Origin: PALSA-270 sp963770915
Lineage (GTDB): Bacteria > Acidobacteriota > Terriglobia > Terriglobales > Acidobacteriaceae
DNA: 64,000 nt
Reading direction: 5' to 3'
Assembly: GCA_963770915.1 (NCBI GenBank)
Contig: CAVYRG010000001.1
Span: forward strand, 1,736,001 to 1,800,000
Shown here: positions 1 through 7,736 of the stretch, in pieces
Numbering within the stretch: position 1 is the stretch's first letter
How the letters are laid out: every line of letters starts with the position of its first letter
Notes under the pieces: generated by a model
Told to the model about the DNA's origin: nothing
What the model saw: the letters and a program-made list of their open reading frames with translations, nothing else
Databases searched by the model: none
Translations under genes and position numbers: made by a program

Positions 1-421
1 GCACGATTTCGCGGATGGCGATGCCCTTGTCGAGAGCCTTGCACATATCGTACACGGTGAGAGCGGCGACGCTGGCTGCCACCAGCGCTTCCATTTCCAC
101 GCCGGTCGCGGCCGTGGTCGTAACTTTGGAGGAGATTGCGACGCCATTTTCGCACAGCCGCACGGTCACATCAATGTGCGATAGCGGCAACGGATGGCAC
201 AAAGGGATCAGTTCCGCGGTGCGCTTGGCCGCCATGATTCCTGCCAGCCGCGCCACTTCCAGCGGGTCGCCTTTGGGATTCTCCGGCAGCGCTCTAATGA
301 CGTCAGGTCCCAGCGCGACAAAAGCGCTGGCCTCGGCTTCGCGTTGCGTCGCCGCTTTCGCCGACACATCCACCATCTTCGCCCGGCCCGCGCGGTCGTA
401 GTGGGAAAGCTTCCTCGGCAT
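1..421 (-). CDS. moaC: Cyclic pyranopterin monophosphate synthase MoaC (3' end outside window)
   Basis: This is the second step of molybdenum cofactor synthesis: MoaC converts the MoaA product into cyclic pyranopterin monophosphate in the cytoplasm. The reading frame starts at an ATG at 421 (MPRKLSHYDRAGRAKMVDVS) and runs off the left edge, so the C-terminus is missing. The family motif LCHPLPLSHIDV is present, and the active-site segment YDMCKALDKG lies close to the edge. MoeA, which acts later in the same pathway, lies immediately upstream on the same strand, so the two are probably co-transcribed. A REP element sits in the 67-base gap between them. Identification is firm. Confidence 0.95.
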   Translation of the reverse strand, partial: MPRKLSHYDRAGRAKMVDVSAKAATQREAEASAFVALGPDVIRALPENPKGDPLEVARLAGIMAAKRTAELIPLCHPLPLSHIDVTVRLCENGVAISSKVTTTAATGVEMEALVAASVAALTVYDMCKALDKGIAIREIV

Positions 422-452
422 CGCGAACCTATCTTACATAATGCCTTCGTGT

Positions 453-476
453 GTGGGGCGGACACTCTTGTCCGCC
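453..476 (+). repeat. REP element, GTRG-GCGGACA family (moeA-moaC gap)
   Basis: A GTGG head is followed by the stem GGCGGACA, a short loop and TGTCCGCC. The same element occurs at 48060, 50033, 50185, 51205 and 51315. A GTRG tetranucleotide plus an imperfect palindrome is the standard architecture of REPs linked to RAYT transposases, and a RAYT remnant is present at 49560. Confidence 0.8.
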
Positions 477-488
477 GCTTTTGCCGCC

Positions 489-1748
489 TCACCGCATCAT
501 CACCGCCACCCACTCCCCCGCCGCCATGCTCGCGCGGTCCGGCGGAATCACGATGTAGCAATTCGCCTTCGCCAAGGCGGCGATATCCCCCGAGCCTTGC
601 CAGCGTGCCAGATCGACTTCGGTCTGCGCAAACTCCCCGGAAAGAACCGCCGGCAGAAAACGCGTCAGCCCGGTCTTCGCCTTGATTTCTGATTTGAGCC
701 GCGCAGAAAGAAAGACCAGCTTGCGCGGCGCGGCGCCTGCCAAGGCTTTCAGCATCGGCTCTACAAACAGCTCGAACGTCACCATGGTCGAGACCGGGTT
801 CCCCGGCAGGCCGAAAAAATACGTCGACTTCTCAGCGGCGGCCCCAGAGTTGTCACTCTTCACCCGACCAAAGACAATCGGCTTGCCCGGCTGAATCTTC
901 GCTCCCGTAAAGAAAAATTCCGCCTGAAACTCGGCGAGCGCCTGCTCCACCAAGTCGTACTTGCCCATGGAAACTCCTCCCGCGAGCAAGAGCAGATCGC
1001 CTTCCAGGCCGTCGGCAATCAACTCGCGCAGCCGCTTCGGCTCGTCGGGAGCGATGGGCAGCAACACCGGTTCTCCGCCAGCTTCCCGAATCTGCGCTGC
1101 TAGCGAATAGCTGTTCGAATTGCGAATCTGGTGTGGCCCGGGCTGCAACGCGATGTCGACAATCTCATCGCCCGTCGCCAGCACCGCCACGCGCGGCTTG
1201 GTATACGCCAGCAAGTGATTTTTTCCCACCGAAGCTGCTAGAGAGATCGCCGCATAATCCAGCGCCATTCCCGCCGAAAGCAACCGCTCGCCGCGCTTGG
1301 CTTCCGAACCGGTGGCCACGATGTTGGCTCCGGCTTCGATCCCAGCCGTGATCGTCACCCGATCACCTGCAACCGAGGTGTACTCGACCATCACCACGGC
1401 ATCCGCGCCCGGCGGGGCGGGCGCGCCGGTCATGATGCTGGCCGCCTGGCCAGGCTGCAGGTTAGGAATCGACTCCGGCGCGGCCCCAGCTTTTATCTCG
1501 CCGACCACTGCAAGGCTCGCGGGGAGCTGCGCCAAATCCGCCGCCCTCACCGCAAAGCCGTCGCGCGCCGCCCGGCGGAACGGCGGAAAGTCGCGGTCGG
1601 CAACCATGTTCTCCGCCAGAATCAGTCCGCCAGCCTCCCGCAGACTGACCAGCTCCTTGCCCCGCGGGCGCACGCGCGCCGCATGTTCTTCCACCACGTG
1701 GCGCGCATCTTCAAAGCTGAGAATCACTGAATGGGAATCCGCACTCAT
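489..1748 (-). CDS. moeA: Molybdopterin molybdenumtransferase MoeA
   Basis: MoeA inserts molybdate into adenylylated molybdopterin, the last step of basic molybdenum cofactor synthesis. The 419-residue protein has the normal family length. It shows the N-terminal MoeA segment (FPPFRRAARDGFAVRA, near residues 55-70), the central MoCF-binding segment (RPRVAVLATGDEIVD-like, with GGVSMGKYD near residue 260), the FFGLPGNPVS motif near residue 315, and the C-terminal domain. The start MSADSHSVILSFEDA gives the full N-terminus. moaC follows on the same strand after a gap carrying a REP, so a Moco operon is likely. Nothing in the sequence suggests loss of function. Confidence 0.96.
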   Translation of the reverse strand: MSADSHSVILSFEDARHVVEEHAARVRPRGKELVSLREAGGLILAENMVADRDFPPFRRAARDGFAVRAADLAQLPASLAVVGEIKAGAAPESIPNLQPGQAASIMTGAPAPPGADAVVMVEYTSVAGDRVTITAGIEAGANIVATGSEAKRGERLLSAGMALDYAAISLAASVGKNHLLAYTKPRVAVLATGDEIVDIALQPGPHQIRNSNSYSLAAQIREAGGEPVLLPIAPDEPKRLRELIADGLEGDLLLLAGGVSMGKYDLVEQALAEFQAEFFFTGAKIQPGKPIVFGRVKSDNSGAAAEKSTYFFGLPGNPVSTMVTFELFVEPMLKALAGAAPRKLVFLSARLKSEIKAKTGLTRFLPAVLSGEFAQTEVDLARWQGSGDIAALAKANCYIVIPPDRASMAAGEWVAVMMR

Positions 1749-1986
1749 GCCAAGATCATAGCGTGCAGCCCGAGTTCACGGGAGGATTCCCAGGTTTTCT
1801 CTAGCGAAGGCCTGATTAAGTTTAAACTTAGTCCCTGGAAATCGTGGCACATATCGCATCCTGTTCATAGTGGCAGATCTGTCGGTTTATGTGCTTCATG
1901 TCCGCCACGGATCTCGGCTTCCCTTGTCTCCTTCGGACGAATGAGGATTGTCGGCACTGCCATTTTGACTCACTGTGGTTAGAGTT

Positions 1987-2010
1987 CGCGGGCGAGGGCG
2001 CCCGCGCCAC
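1987..2010 (-). repeat. REP element, GTGGCGCGGGCG family
   Basis: Read on the minus strand this is a GTGG head, then CGCGGGCG, a three-base loop and TCGCCCGCG. It lies four bases beyond the stop codon of the acyl-CoA carboxylase gene. Further copies lie at 9658 (inside purL), 19826 (inside dinG), 49181, 52113 and 56395. The rest of the 1749-2014 gap shows no gene. Confidence 0.8.
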
Positions 2011-2014
2011 AAGA

Positions 2015-3565
2015 TTACAGCGGGATATTCCCGTGCTTCTTCAGCGGGTTCTTGTCGCGCTTGGTCTCCAGCATCTCTAGCGCTTGGATCAGCTTTTTGC
2101 GCGTCTCGCGGGGTTGGATGACGGCGTCCACGAAGCCGCGCTCAGCAGCGACGTAAGGGTTGGCAAAGCGCTCGCGGAATTCCTCAATTTTGTTCGCCCG
2201 CATCTCTTCGCGATTGGAGGCCTTGTCGAGTTCGCGTTTGTAAACAATATCCACCGCGCCCTCGGGTCCCATCACAGCGATCTCCGCCGTCGGCCAGGCG
2301 TAGTTGACGTCAGTCCGAATGTGTTTTGAGGCCATCACGCAATACGCCCCGCCGTAGGCCTTGCGAGTGATGACCGTCACCTTCGGCACTGTGGCCTCAG
2401 CGAAGGCGAACAGCAGCTTGGCGCCATGCTTAATGATTCCGCCGTACTCTTGTTGAGTACCGGGGAGAAAGCCAGGGACATCTTCAAACGTCACCAGCGG
2501 AATATTGAAGCAGTCGCAAAACCGCACGAAGCGCGCGCCTTTAATCGAAGCGTTGATATCCAGCGTGCCCGCCAGCACCGCCGGCTGATTGGCGACCACG
2601 CCCACCGGTTTGCCATTCATGCGGGCAAATCCGACTACGATGTTGCGCGCATAGTGCTCCTGCACTTCGAAAAAATAGCCGTCATCGACCACGCCGTTGA
2701 TGACATCTTTCATGTCATAAGGCTGGTTCGATTGCGCGGGAACGACGCGGTCCAGCCGGTCATCGGCGCGGTCCACCGGATCGCTGCACGCCTTGCGCGG
2801 CGGGTCATCGAGATTGTTCGAGGGGATAAAACTCAGCAGCTCGCGCACCATGGAAAGGCATTCGGCATCGTCGTTCGCCAGAAAATGCGCCACGCCTGAA
2901 GTTTCGTTGTGCGTGTGCGCGCCGCCCAGCTGATCTTTGCTCACTTCTTCGTGCGTCACCGTCTTAATCACATCCGGTCCGGTGATGAACATGTAGGAAG
3001 TCTTGTTGACCATCAAAATGAAATCCGTGATGGCGGGCGAATAGACCGCCCCGCCCGCGCATGGGCCCATGATGGCGGAAATTTGCGGCACCACGCCGCT
3101 ATACAAAGTGTTGCGCAGAAAAATATCGGCGTAACCCGCCAGCGAGACCACGCCTTCCTGAATGCGCGCCCCGCCGGAGTCATTCAGACCAATGACTGGC
3201 GCACCCACCTTCGCGGCGAGGTCCATGATCTTGACGATTTTGGCCGCGTTGGTCTCCGAAAGCGACCCGCCGAAGACGGTGAAGTCCTGCGCGAACACGA
3301 AGACCAGCCGGCCTTCGATGCGCCCATATCCGGTGATGAAGCCATCGCCGTAATATTTTTGCTCGGCCATGCCGAAATCATTGGAACGATGCGTCACCAG
3401 CTTGTCGGTCTCCTCAAACGTACCCTCATCGAGCAGGAACTCGATGCGCTCGCGGGCCGACATTTTGCCTTCCTGGTGTTGGCGTTCGCGGCGCTGCGTT
3501 CCGCCGCCCGCCTCCGCTAGTTGATCGCGCTTTTTCAGTTCAGCGAGTTTGTGTTCGAGGTTCAT
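2015..3565 (-). CDS. pccB: Acyl-CoA (propionyl/methylmalonyl-CoA) carboxyltransferase beta subunit
   Basis: This is the carboxyltransferase subunit of a biotin-dependent acyl-CoA carboxylase or methylmalonyl-CoA decarboxylase, which moves CO2 between carboxybiotin and propionyl-CoA-type substrates. The start at 3565 (MNLEHKLAELKKRDQ) gives 516 residues, the usual length; the 37 codons upstream look non-coding. Visible family signatures are FAQDFTVFGGSLSE, the oxyanion-hole region IGLNDSGGARIQEGV, MGPCAGGAVYSPA and the C-terminal VITRKAYGGAYCVM. No biotin carboxylase or biotin carrier gene is in the window, so the substrate is inferred from overall resemblance only. An AccD-type role is less likely because the N-terminal zinc ribbon is absent. 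Confidence 0.88.
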   Translation of the reverse strand: MNLEHKLAELKKRDQLAEAGGGTQRRERQHQEGKMSARERIEFLLDEGTFEETDKLVTHRSNDFGMAEQKYYGDGFITGYGRIEGRLVFVFAQDFTVFGGSLSETNAAKIVKIMDLAAKVGAPVIGLNDSGGARIQEGVVSLAGYADIFLRNTLYSGVVPQISAIMGPCAGGAVYSPAITDFILMVNKTSYMFITGPDVIKTVTHEEVSKDQLGGAHTHNETSGVAHFLANDDAECLSMVRELLSFIPSNNLDDPPRKACSDPVDRADDRLDRVVPAQSNQPYDMKDVINGVVDDGYFFEVQEHYARNIVVGFARMNGKPVGVVANQPAVLAGTLDINASIKGARFVRFCDCFNIPLVTFEDVPGFLPGTQQEYGGIIKHGAKLLFAFAEATVPKVTVITRKAYGGAYCVMASKHIRTDVNYAWPTAEIAVMGPEGAVDIVYKRELDKASNREEMRANKIEEFRERFANPYVAAERGFVDAVIQPRETRKKLIQALEMLETKRDKNPLKKHGNIPL

Positions 3566-3660
3566 GGCGGGGAGATTATAGCGGTTAGGGCTCCCCCGCA
3601 CTGAGACTGCAATCACACAGGAGGCGGACTGGTGGGACCGGTTCGGCGGAGGTTGCCAAT

Positions 3661-3674
3661 GTTCCTTAAGGAAC
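3661..3674. promoter_or_regulatory. Perfect 14-bp palindrome upstream of the carboxylase gene
   Basis: GTTCCTTAAGGAAC is a perfect palindrome about 100 bases upstream of the carboxylase start, in a gap (3566-3827) that otherwise holds no gene. It could be a dimeric repressor operator; this is inference only. Confidence 0.3.
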
Positions 3675-3827
3675 ACTGTGTGATGACGGAAACGTGCTGA
3701 CAGGTAAGCGGTTGATTATCGGGCAGTTGGAGAAGCGTGCCGGAAAGGTTTCGCCTTCTGTTCAGAAAGGGCGAGATCTCGTGCGGAAAATCTCTCCCCG
3801 GGGCTGTCCCCACGTGATTCCTGCTTC

Positions 3828-4400
3828 TTATTCCATGCCTGCGCCCAGCGGCTGGTAGCGATATTTCTTGCCGTCCCAGAACGTGGCGGAAGTCATGTGG
3901 TCGCCGCCCGTTTCTTCGGCAAAAATCGCCATCACCGACTTCTTCTTCACGGTGAGCTTCCGGACCGTGACCTGCTTGAAGGGTAGGTTGATGATGACAA
4001 ACTTCGCTTTCGGAGTCGCCGCCCGCCACGCTTCCTCGCCGGAGCCGTGGATCACTAGCAGCACCAGCCCGCGCGTCAGCGGGTCCTCGGAGGCAAACTC
4101 CGTGGTGATGCGGGTATCGCCGTAGCCGAAGAACGTGTTGTAGGGGTCTATCAACTGGAAGTTCTTGTCGGCCTGATCGAGCAGCGGATTCGTGCAATGG
4201 GCGACGAGAACAATATCTTCAACACTGTCGCCGTCGAGATCGGCGACCATCGGCTGAGGGCCAGGCACCAGCTTGCAGGTCGATCCAAACTCTTTCTGCA
4301 CGAACGCGTCGTCCACGGCGGCCGGCTTGGATTGTTGGGCGCTCGCCGAGAGGGCACAGAAAACGACAGCTGCGGGGATGAGCCACTTTGTGTACTGCAT
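3828..4400 (-). CDS. Secreted protein of unknown function with a VADLDGD calcium-type loop
   Basis: The 190-residue product starts with a clear signal peptide (MQYTKWLIPAAVVFCALSASA, cleavage near residue 22), so it is exported. The mature part contains VADLDGDSVEDIVLVAHC, an FG-GAP/VCBS-like D-x-D-G-D loop that can bind calcium, and two cysteines that could pair. The rest does not match a family I recognise. It ends with a segment describing nothing more than beta-rich sequence (FWDGKKYRYQPLG). It sits downstream of thiL on the same strand, 67 bases away, but a shared role is not evident. Confidence 0.75.
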   Translation of the reverse strand: MQYTKWLIPAAVVFCALSASAQQSKPAAVDDAFVQKEFGSTCKLVPGPQPMVADLDGDSVEDIVLVAHCTNPLLDQADKNFQLIDPYNTFFGYGDTRITTEFASEDPLTRGLVLLVIHGSGEEAWRAATPKAKFVIINLPFKQVTVRKLTVKKKSVMAIFAEETGGDHMTSATFWDGKKYRYQPLGAGME

Positions 4401-4467
4401 ACAACTACTCTATGCCCGTTCGCGAGGCGAGGGTAGAGACTGAGTGGTGACGTTGGTCATAGGGCCT

Positions 4468-5439
4468 TTACTGAGATGATCGGGTGAAGTGCTGCCAGCC
4501 AAGTGGCTTCAATTTTCGGCGCGTGGAGCCCCGCAACAGAAAAAGACCTTTCGCCCGCGTGATGCGGCCGATCTGCGTGATGGCGACGCCGGCGATCTGG
4601 CTGGGCACGCGACTTCCTGGCACAGCGGTGAATAAAAGCTCGTAGTCCTCGCCGCCGTGAAGAGCGGTGGCAAGATCGACGCGAGCGCCCTCCACATTGG
4701 CCATTGGAATGGATTCGGCATCAATTTCCGCTCCCACGCCGCTCTCCTCGCAGAGATGAGAAAGATCGGTGGAGAGGCCGTCGCTGATGTCGATCATCGC
4801 GGAGGGCTTTACCTTCTCACGCAGCAAACGCCCCACCTGCACCCGAGGCTCCGGAGAAAAGTGCCGGGGAAATTCGTCCGGATCGAGCTTCGTTTTCGAG
4901 TTCTTCATCAGGAGATGCAGCACCGCCGCCGAGCCCCCGAGTTGACCAGTGACGTAGATGCGGTCTCCGGGCTTTGCGCCTGAGCGCAGAATCGCTTTCC
5001 CCTTAGGGATGGAACCGAGTACGACGATGTCCGCCAAAATGCCACCCGGAGACTCCGCCGTGTCGCCGCCGGCCAGGGTAACTTTGAATCTGTCGGCCAG
5101 CGCAAGCAGCCCACGGGCAAATCCGTCCACCCATTTCTGGGGAAGATCGCGCGGCAGCGCTAACGACACGAACGCCGCGATCGGCTCGCCTCCCATTGCC
5201 GCAATATCGCTGAGCCCGCGAGTGAGGCAGCGGTGGCCGACCGCCTCGGCCGAATGCCACTGCCGCCGAAAGTGAATGCCCTCCAGGCTGAAGTCGGTGG
5301 TGACCAGCGCTTCATGGCCGGGCGGAATGCGCAGCACGGCCGCGTCATCGCCGATGCCCATGACGATGCCGCGTCGCGTCTTGGCCTGGCGGCGAATCCG
5401 GGCGATCAGCGATTTTTCGGGCAGGGGCATATCGTTCAA
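4468..5439 (-). CDS. thiL: Thiamine-monophosphate kinase ThiL
   Basis: ThiL phosphorylates thiamine monophosphate to thiamine diphosphate using ATP, the final step of cofactor synthesis. The 323-residue protein has the normal length and the AIRS/PurM-like fold signatures: GIGDDAAVLRIP near residue 26, the metal-binding VTTDFSLEGIHFR, LSDIAAMGGEP, GGDTAESPGG, and DISDGLSTDLSHLCEES in the second half. The C-terminal GGEDYELLFTAVP is also diagnostic. The start MNDMPLPEKSLIARIRR keeps the conserved N-terminal helix. No other thiamine gene is nearby. Confidence 0.96.
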   Translation of the reverse strand: MNDMPLPEKSLIARIRRQAKTRRGIVMGIGDDAAVLRIPPGHEALVTTDFSLEGIHFRRQWHSAEAVGHRCLTRGLSDIAAMGGEPIAAFVSLALPRDLPQKWVDGFARGLLALADRFKVTLAGGDTAESPGGILADIVVLGSIPKGKAILRSGAKPGDRIYVTGQLGGSAAVLHLLMKNSKTKLDPDEFPRHFSPEPRVQVGRLLREKVKPSAMIDISDGLSTDLSHLCEESGVGAEIDAESIPMANVEGARVDLATALHGGEDYELLFTAVPGSRVPSQIAGVAITQIGRITRAKGLFLLRGSTRRKLKPLGWQHFTRSSQ

Positions 5440-5542
5440 TCATGATACTCAGTCCCGATCTCCTGTATAAGTACGAGGCAGCGGTCGCGCGAGGCTACAA
5501 AATGAAGTTCGCTTCACGGCGCGACTGCAGATTGGGGTTGTC

Positions 5543-6169
5543 ATGAGCGAAGCAGGCGGCATTCTTGGCCCGGTGGGGCCGGATTTGCTGGTTCGCATGC
5601 GAGGCAGAGCGGTTGGCGCCATTGTCTGTGCCGGGTTCGGCGCTTATGCGTTGTCTTCGTGGATCGAGGCTGCGATTCAGAGCCAAAGAACACTGTGGTT
5701 TGGCGCAATCGGGGCGATCACGGCAATTCTTGTGGTTTGGGCGATTGCGAACCTTGCCACCCTCCGTCACGTGCCAAAAGTCGCTTTGGATAACCGTCTG
5801 CGAAGATTTTTCAGAATCTGGTTCGCGCTCATCGTCGCCATGGAAGGCACTACGATAGGTGTTGGAGCGCCGATCCTGGGCCACTTCCATCGGCCAGACC
5901 TATTCGGGCAATGGATCGGCGCGGTCGTGGGGCTTCACTTTTTTCCTCTCGGCAAACTATTCAAATTGCCGCTTTACTATTTGACCGGCGCGGCCATCTC
6001 ACTGGCTGCTTTCGGTTCGCTCTTGATTCCTCCTGGGCCCCTCCGCTCCGCCGTGAGTGCAGGTGGAACAGGCCTTGCCCTATGGATCACTGCAATAGTG
6101 ATCCTTACCAGGAATCTGGAGAGTCTGGAGAGACTAAAAACGGCGCCGGTTGTTCCGGCGGGCGACTGA
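5543..6169 (+). CDS. Membrane protein of unknown function
   Basis: The 208-residue product has about six hydrophobic spans, for example AVGAIVCAGFGAYALS, LWFGAIGAITAILVVWAIAN, FALIVAMEGTTIGVGAPILG, WIGAVVGLHFFPLGKLF, LTGAAISLAAFGSLLI and GTGLALWITAIVILTR. It is thus an inner-membrane protein. I do not recognise the family. It is transcribed away from thiL and convergent with purF, with only three bases between the two stop codons. Confidence 0.75.
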   Translation: MSEAGGILGPVGPDLLVRMRGRAVGAIVCAGFGAYALSSWIEAAIQSQRTLWFGAIGAITAILVVWAIANLATLRHVPKVALDNRLRRFFRIWFALIVAMEGTTIGVGAPILGHFHRPDLFGQWIGAVVGLHFFPLGKLFKLPLYYLTGAAISLAAFGSLLIPPGPLRSAVSAGGTGLALWITAIVILTRNLESLERLKTAPVVPAGD

Positions 6170-6172
6170 CGG

Positions 6173-7714
6173 CTATCGTTTTACAACCACGGCGGCCGGC
6201 TGAATTTCTTCCACATCCACCAGGTTGGTGGGGTACTTGCCGGTGTAGCAGGCGCTGCAGTAGGTCGTTTTTTCGCCGTCGCCGCAGGCTTTCTTCAGAC
6301 CCTCGAGCGAGAGATACGACAGCGAATCGGCGCCGATAAATTCGCGAATCTCGTCGATCGACTTGTTGGCGGCGATCAGTTCTTTCTTTGACGGCGTGTC
6401 CACTCCATAGAAGCAGGGCGAAATCGTCGGCGGGCAGGAAATGCGCATGTGCACTTCCTTCGCCCCGGCGCTGCGGATCATGCGCACGATCTTGCGGCTG
6501 GTCGTGCCGCGCACAATGGAATCGTCAATCAGCACCACGCGCTTGCCTTCCAGCAATGACCGCACCGGGTTCAGCTTGAGCTTCACGCCGAAGTCGCGCA
6601 CCGTTTGCCGCGGCTCAATGAAGGTGCGGCCGATGTAGTGATTGCGAATCAATCCAAAGCGCAGCGGCAACCCGCTCTCGGAGGCATACCCGATGGCGGC
6701 AGTAACGCCGGAATCCGGCACCGGCACCACAATATCGGCCTCCGCCGGCGCTTCGCGCGCCAATTGCCGGCCCAGCCCTTCGCGGCTTTCCTGCACCGCG
6801 CGCCCGAAGACCATGCTGTCAGGCCGCGAAAAATAAACGTGCTCAAAGATGCAGCTGGACTGCGGCCGCTCCGGACCATAGAAAGACGACCGAATGCCTT
6901 CCGGCCCTACGATGATCAATTCGCCCGGCCTCACGTCGCGCTCGAAAGTGGCCCCGATCAGATCGAAAGCGCAGGTTTCCGAGGCAAAGACGATGGTGTC
7001 CTGCTTCTCTGCAGTATCGGCCGGGATTCTTCCCATAGCCAGCGGGCGGAAACCGCGTGGATCGCGCACAGCGAAAATGCGGTCCGCGCTGATCAGCACC
7101 AGAGAAAAAGCGCCTTCCACCTGGCGCAGCGCGTCGGCAATCGCTTCCGGCAGCGTGTGCTCGCGGGAGAGCGCAATGAGATGAACAATCACCTCGGTAT
7201 CGCTGCTGGTCTGGAAAATCGATCCCTGGCCTTCCAGGCGGCTGCGAATTTCCTGCGCGTTCACCAGGTTGCCGTTGTGGGCCAGCGCCACCACGCCCTT
7301 ATTCGATTGCACCATGATGGGCTGGGCATTGAGCAGCGACGAATCGCCCGCGGTGGAGTAGCGCGTGTGCCCGATGGCCAGCGTGCCATGCAGCTTGGTG
7401 AGCACTTCTTCGGTGAAAATATCGGCGACCAGGCCCATAGCGCGGTGCGCATGCAGCGCTAAGCCGTTGGAGGTTACGATGCCCGCCGACTCCTGCCCGC
7501 GATGTTGCAGCGCGTGCAGCCCCAGGTAGGCGAGTTTCTCCGCCTCCGGATGCGAATAGATCGCGACTACGCCGCACTCCTCGCGCAGCTTGTCGAAAGG
7601 AATCGCATCAAACCGAGCCGCCCGTTGCTGGCCGTCAGTTCTCAAAATCGCCCCCTTGTTGCCTATCGCATCGAAAGCAGATTCCTCGCCGATACAGCCC
7701 GGCTCGGATGACAA
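6173..7714 (-). CDS. purF: Amidophosphoribosyltransferase PurF
   Basis: PurF makes 5-phosphoribosylamine from PRPP and glutamine, the first committed step of purine synthesis. The 513-residue product carries a 46-residue N-terminal extension before Cys47 (ECGVVAIYSH), the expected N-terminal nucleophile of the glutaminase domain, so propeptide cleavage as in Bacillus-type enzymes is likely. Other signatures are GHTRYSTAGDS, the PRPP loop VVLIDDSIVRGTTSRK near residue 370, and a cysteine set (SCPPTISPCFYG and YCSACYTGKYP) typical of the iron-sulfur-containing class. purL lies 22 bases upstream on the same strand, so this is a purL-purF operon. Confidence 0.97.
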   Translation of the reverse strand: MSSEPGCIGEESAFDAIGNKGAILRTDGQQRAARFDAIPFDKLREECGVVAIYSHPEAEKLAYLGLHALQHRGQESAGIVTSNGLALHAHRAMGLVADIFTEEVLTKLHGTLAIGHTRYSTAGDSSLLNAQPIMVQSNKGVVALAHNGNLVNAQEIRSRLEGQGSIFQTSSDTEVIVHLIALSREHTLPEAIADALRQVEGAFSLVLISADRIFAVRDPRGFRPLAMGRIPADTAEKQDTIVFASETCAFDLIGATFERDVRPGELIIVGPEGIRSSFYGPERPQSSCIFEHVYFSRPDSMVFGRAVQESREGLGRQLAREAPAEADIVVPVPDSGVTAAIGYASESGLPLRFGLIRNHYIGRTFIEPRQTVRDFGVKLKLNPVRSLLEGKRVVLIDDSIVRGTTSRKIVRMIRSAGAKEVHMRISCPPTISPCFYGVDTPSKKELIAANKSIDEIREFIGADSLSYLSLEGLKKACGDGEKTTYCSACYTGKYPTNLVDVEEIQPAAVVVKR

Positions 7715-7736
7715 GTCGTCGAAGCTATTGCTCCCA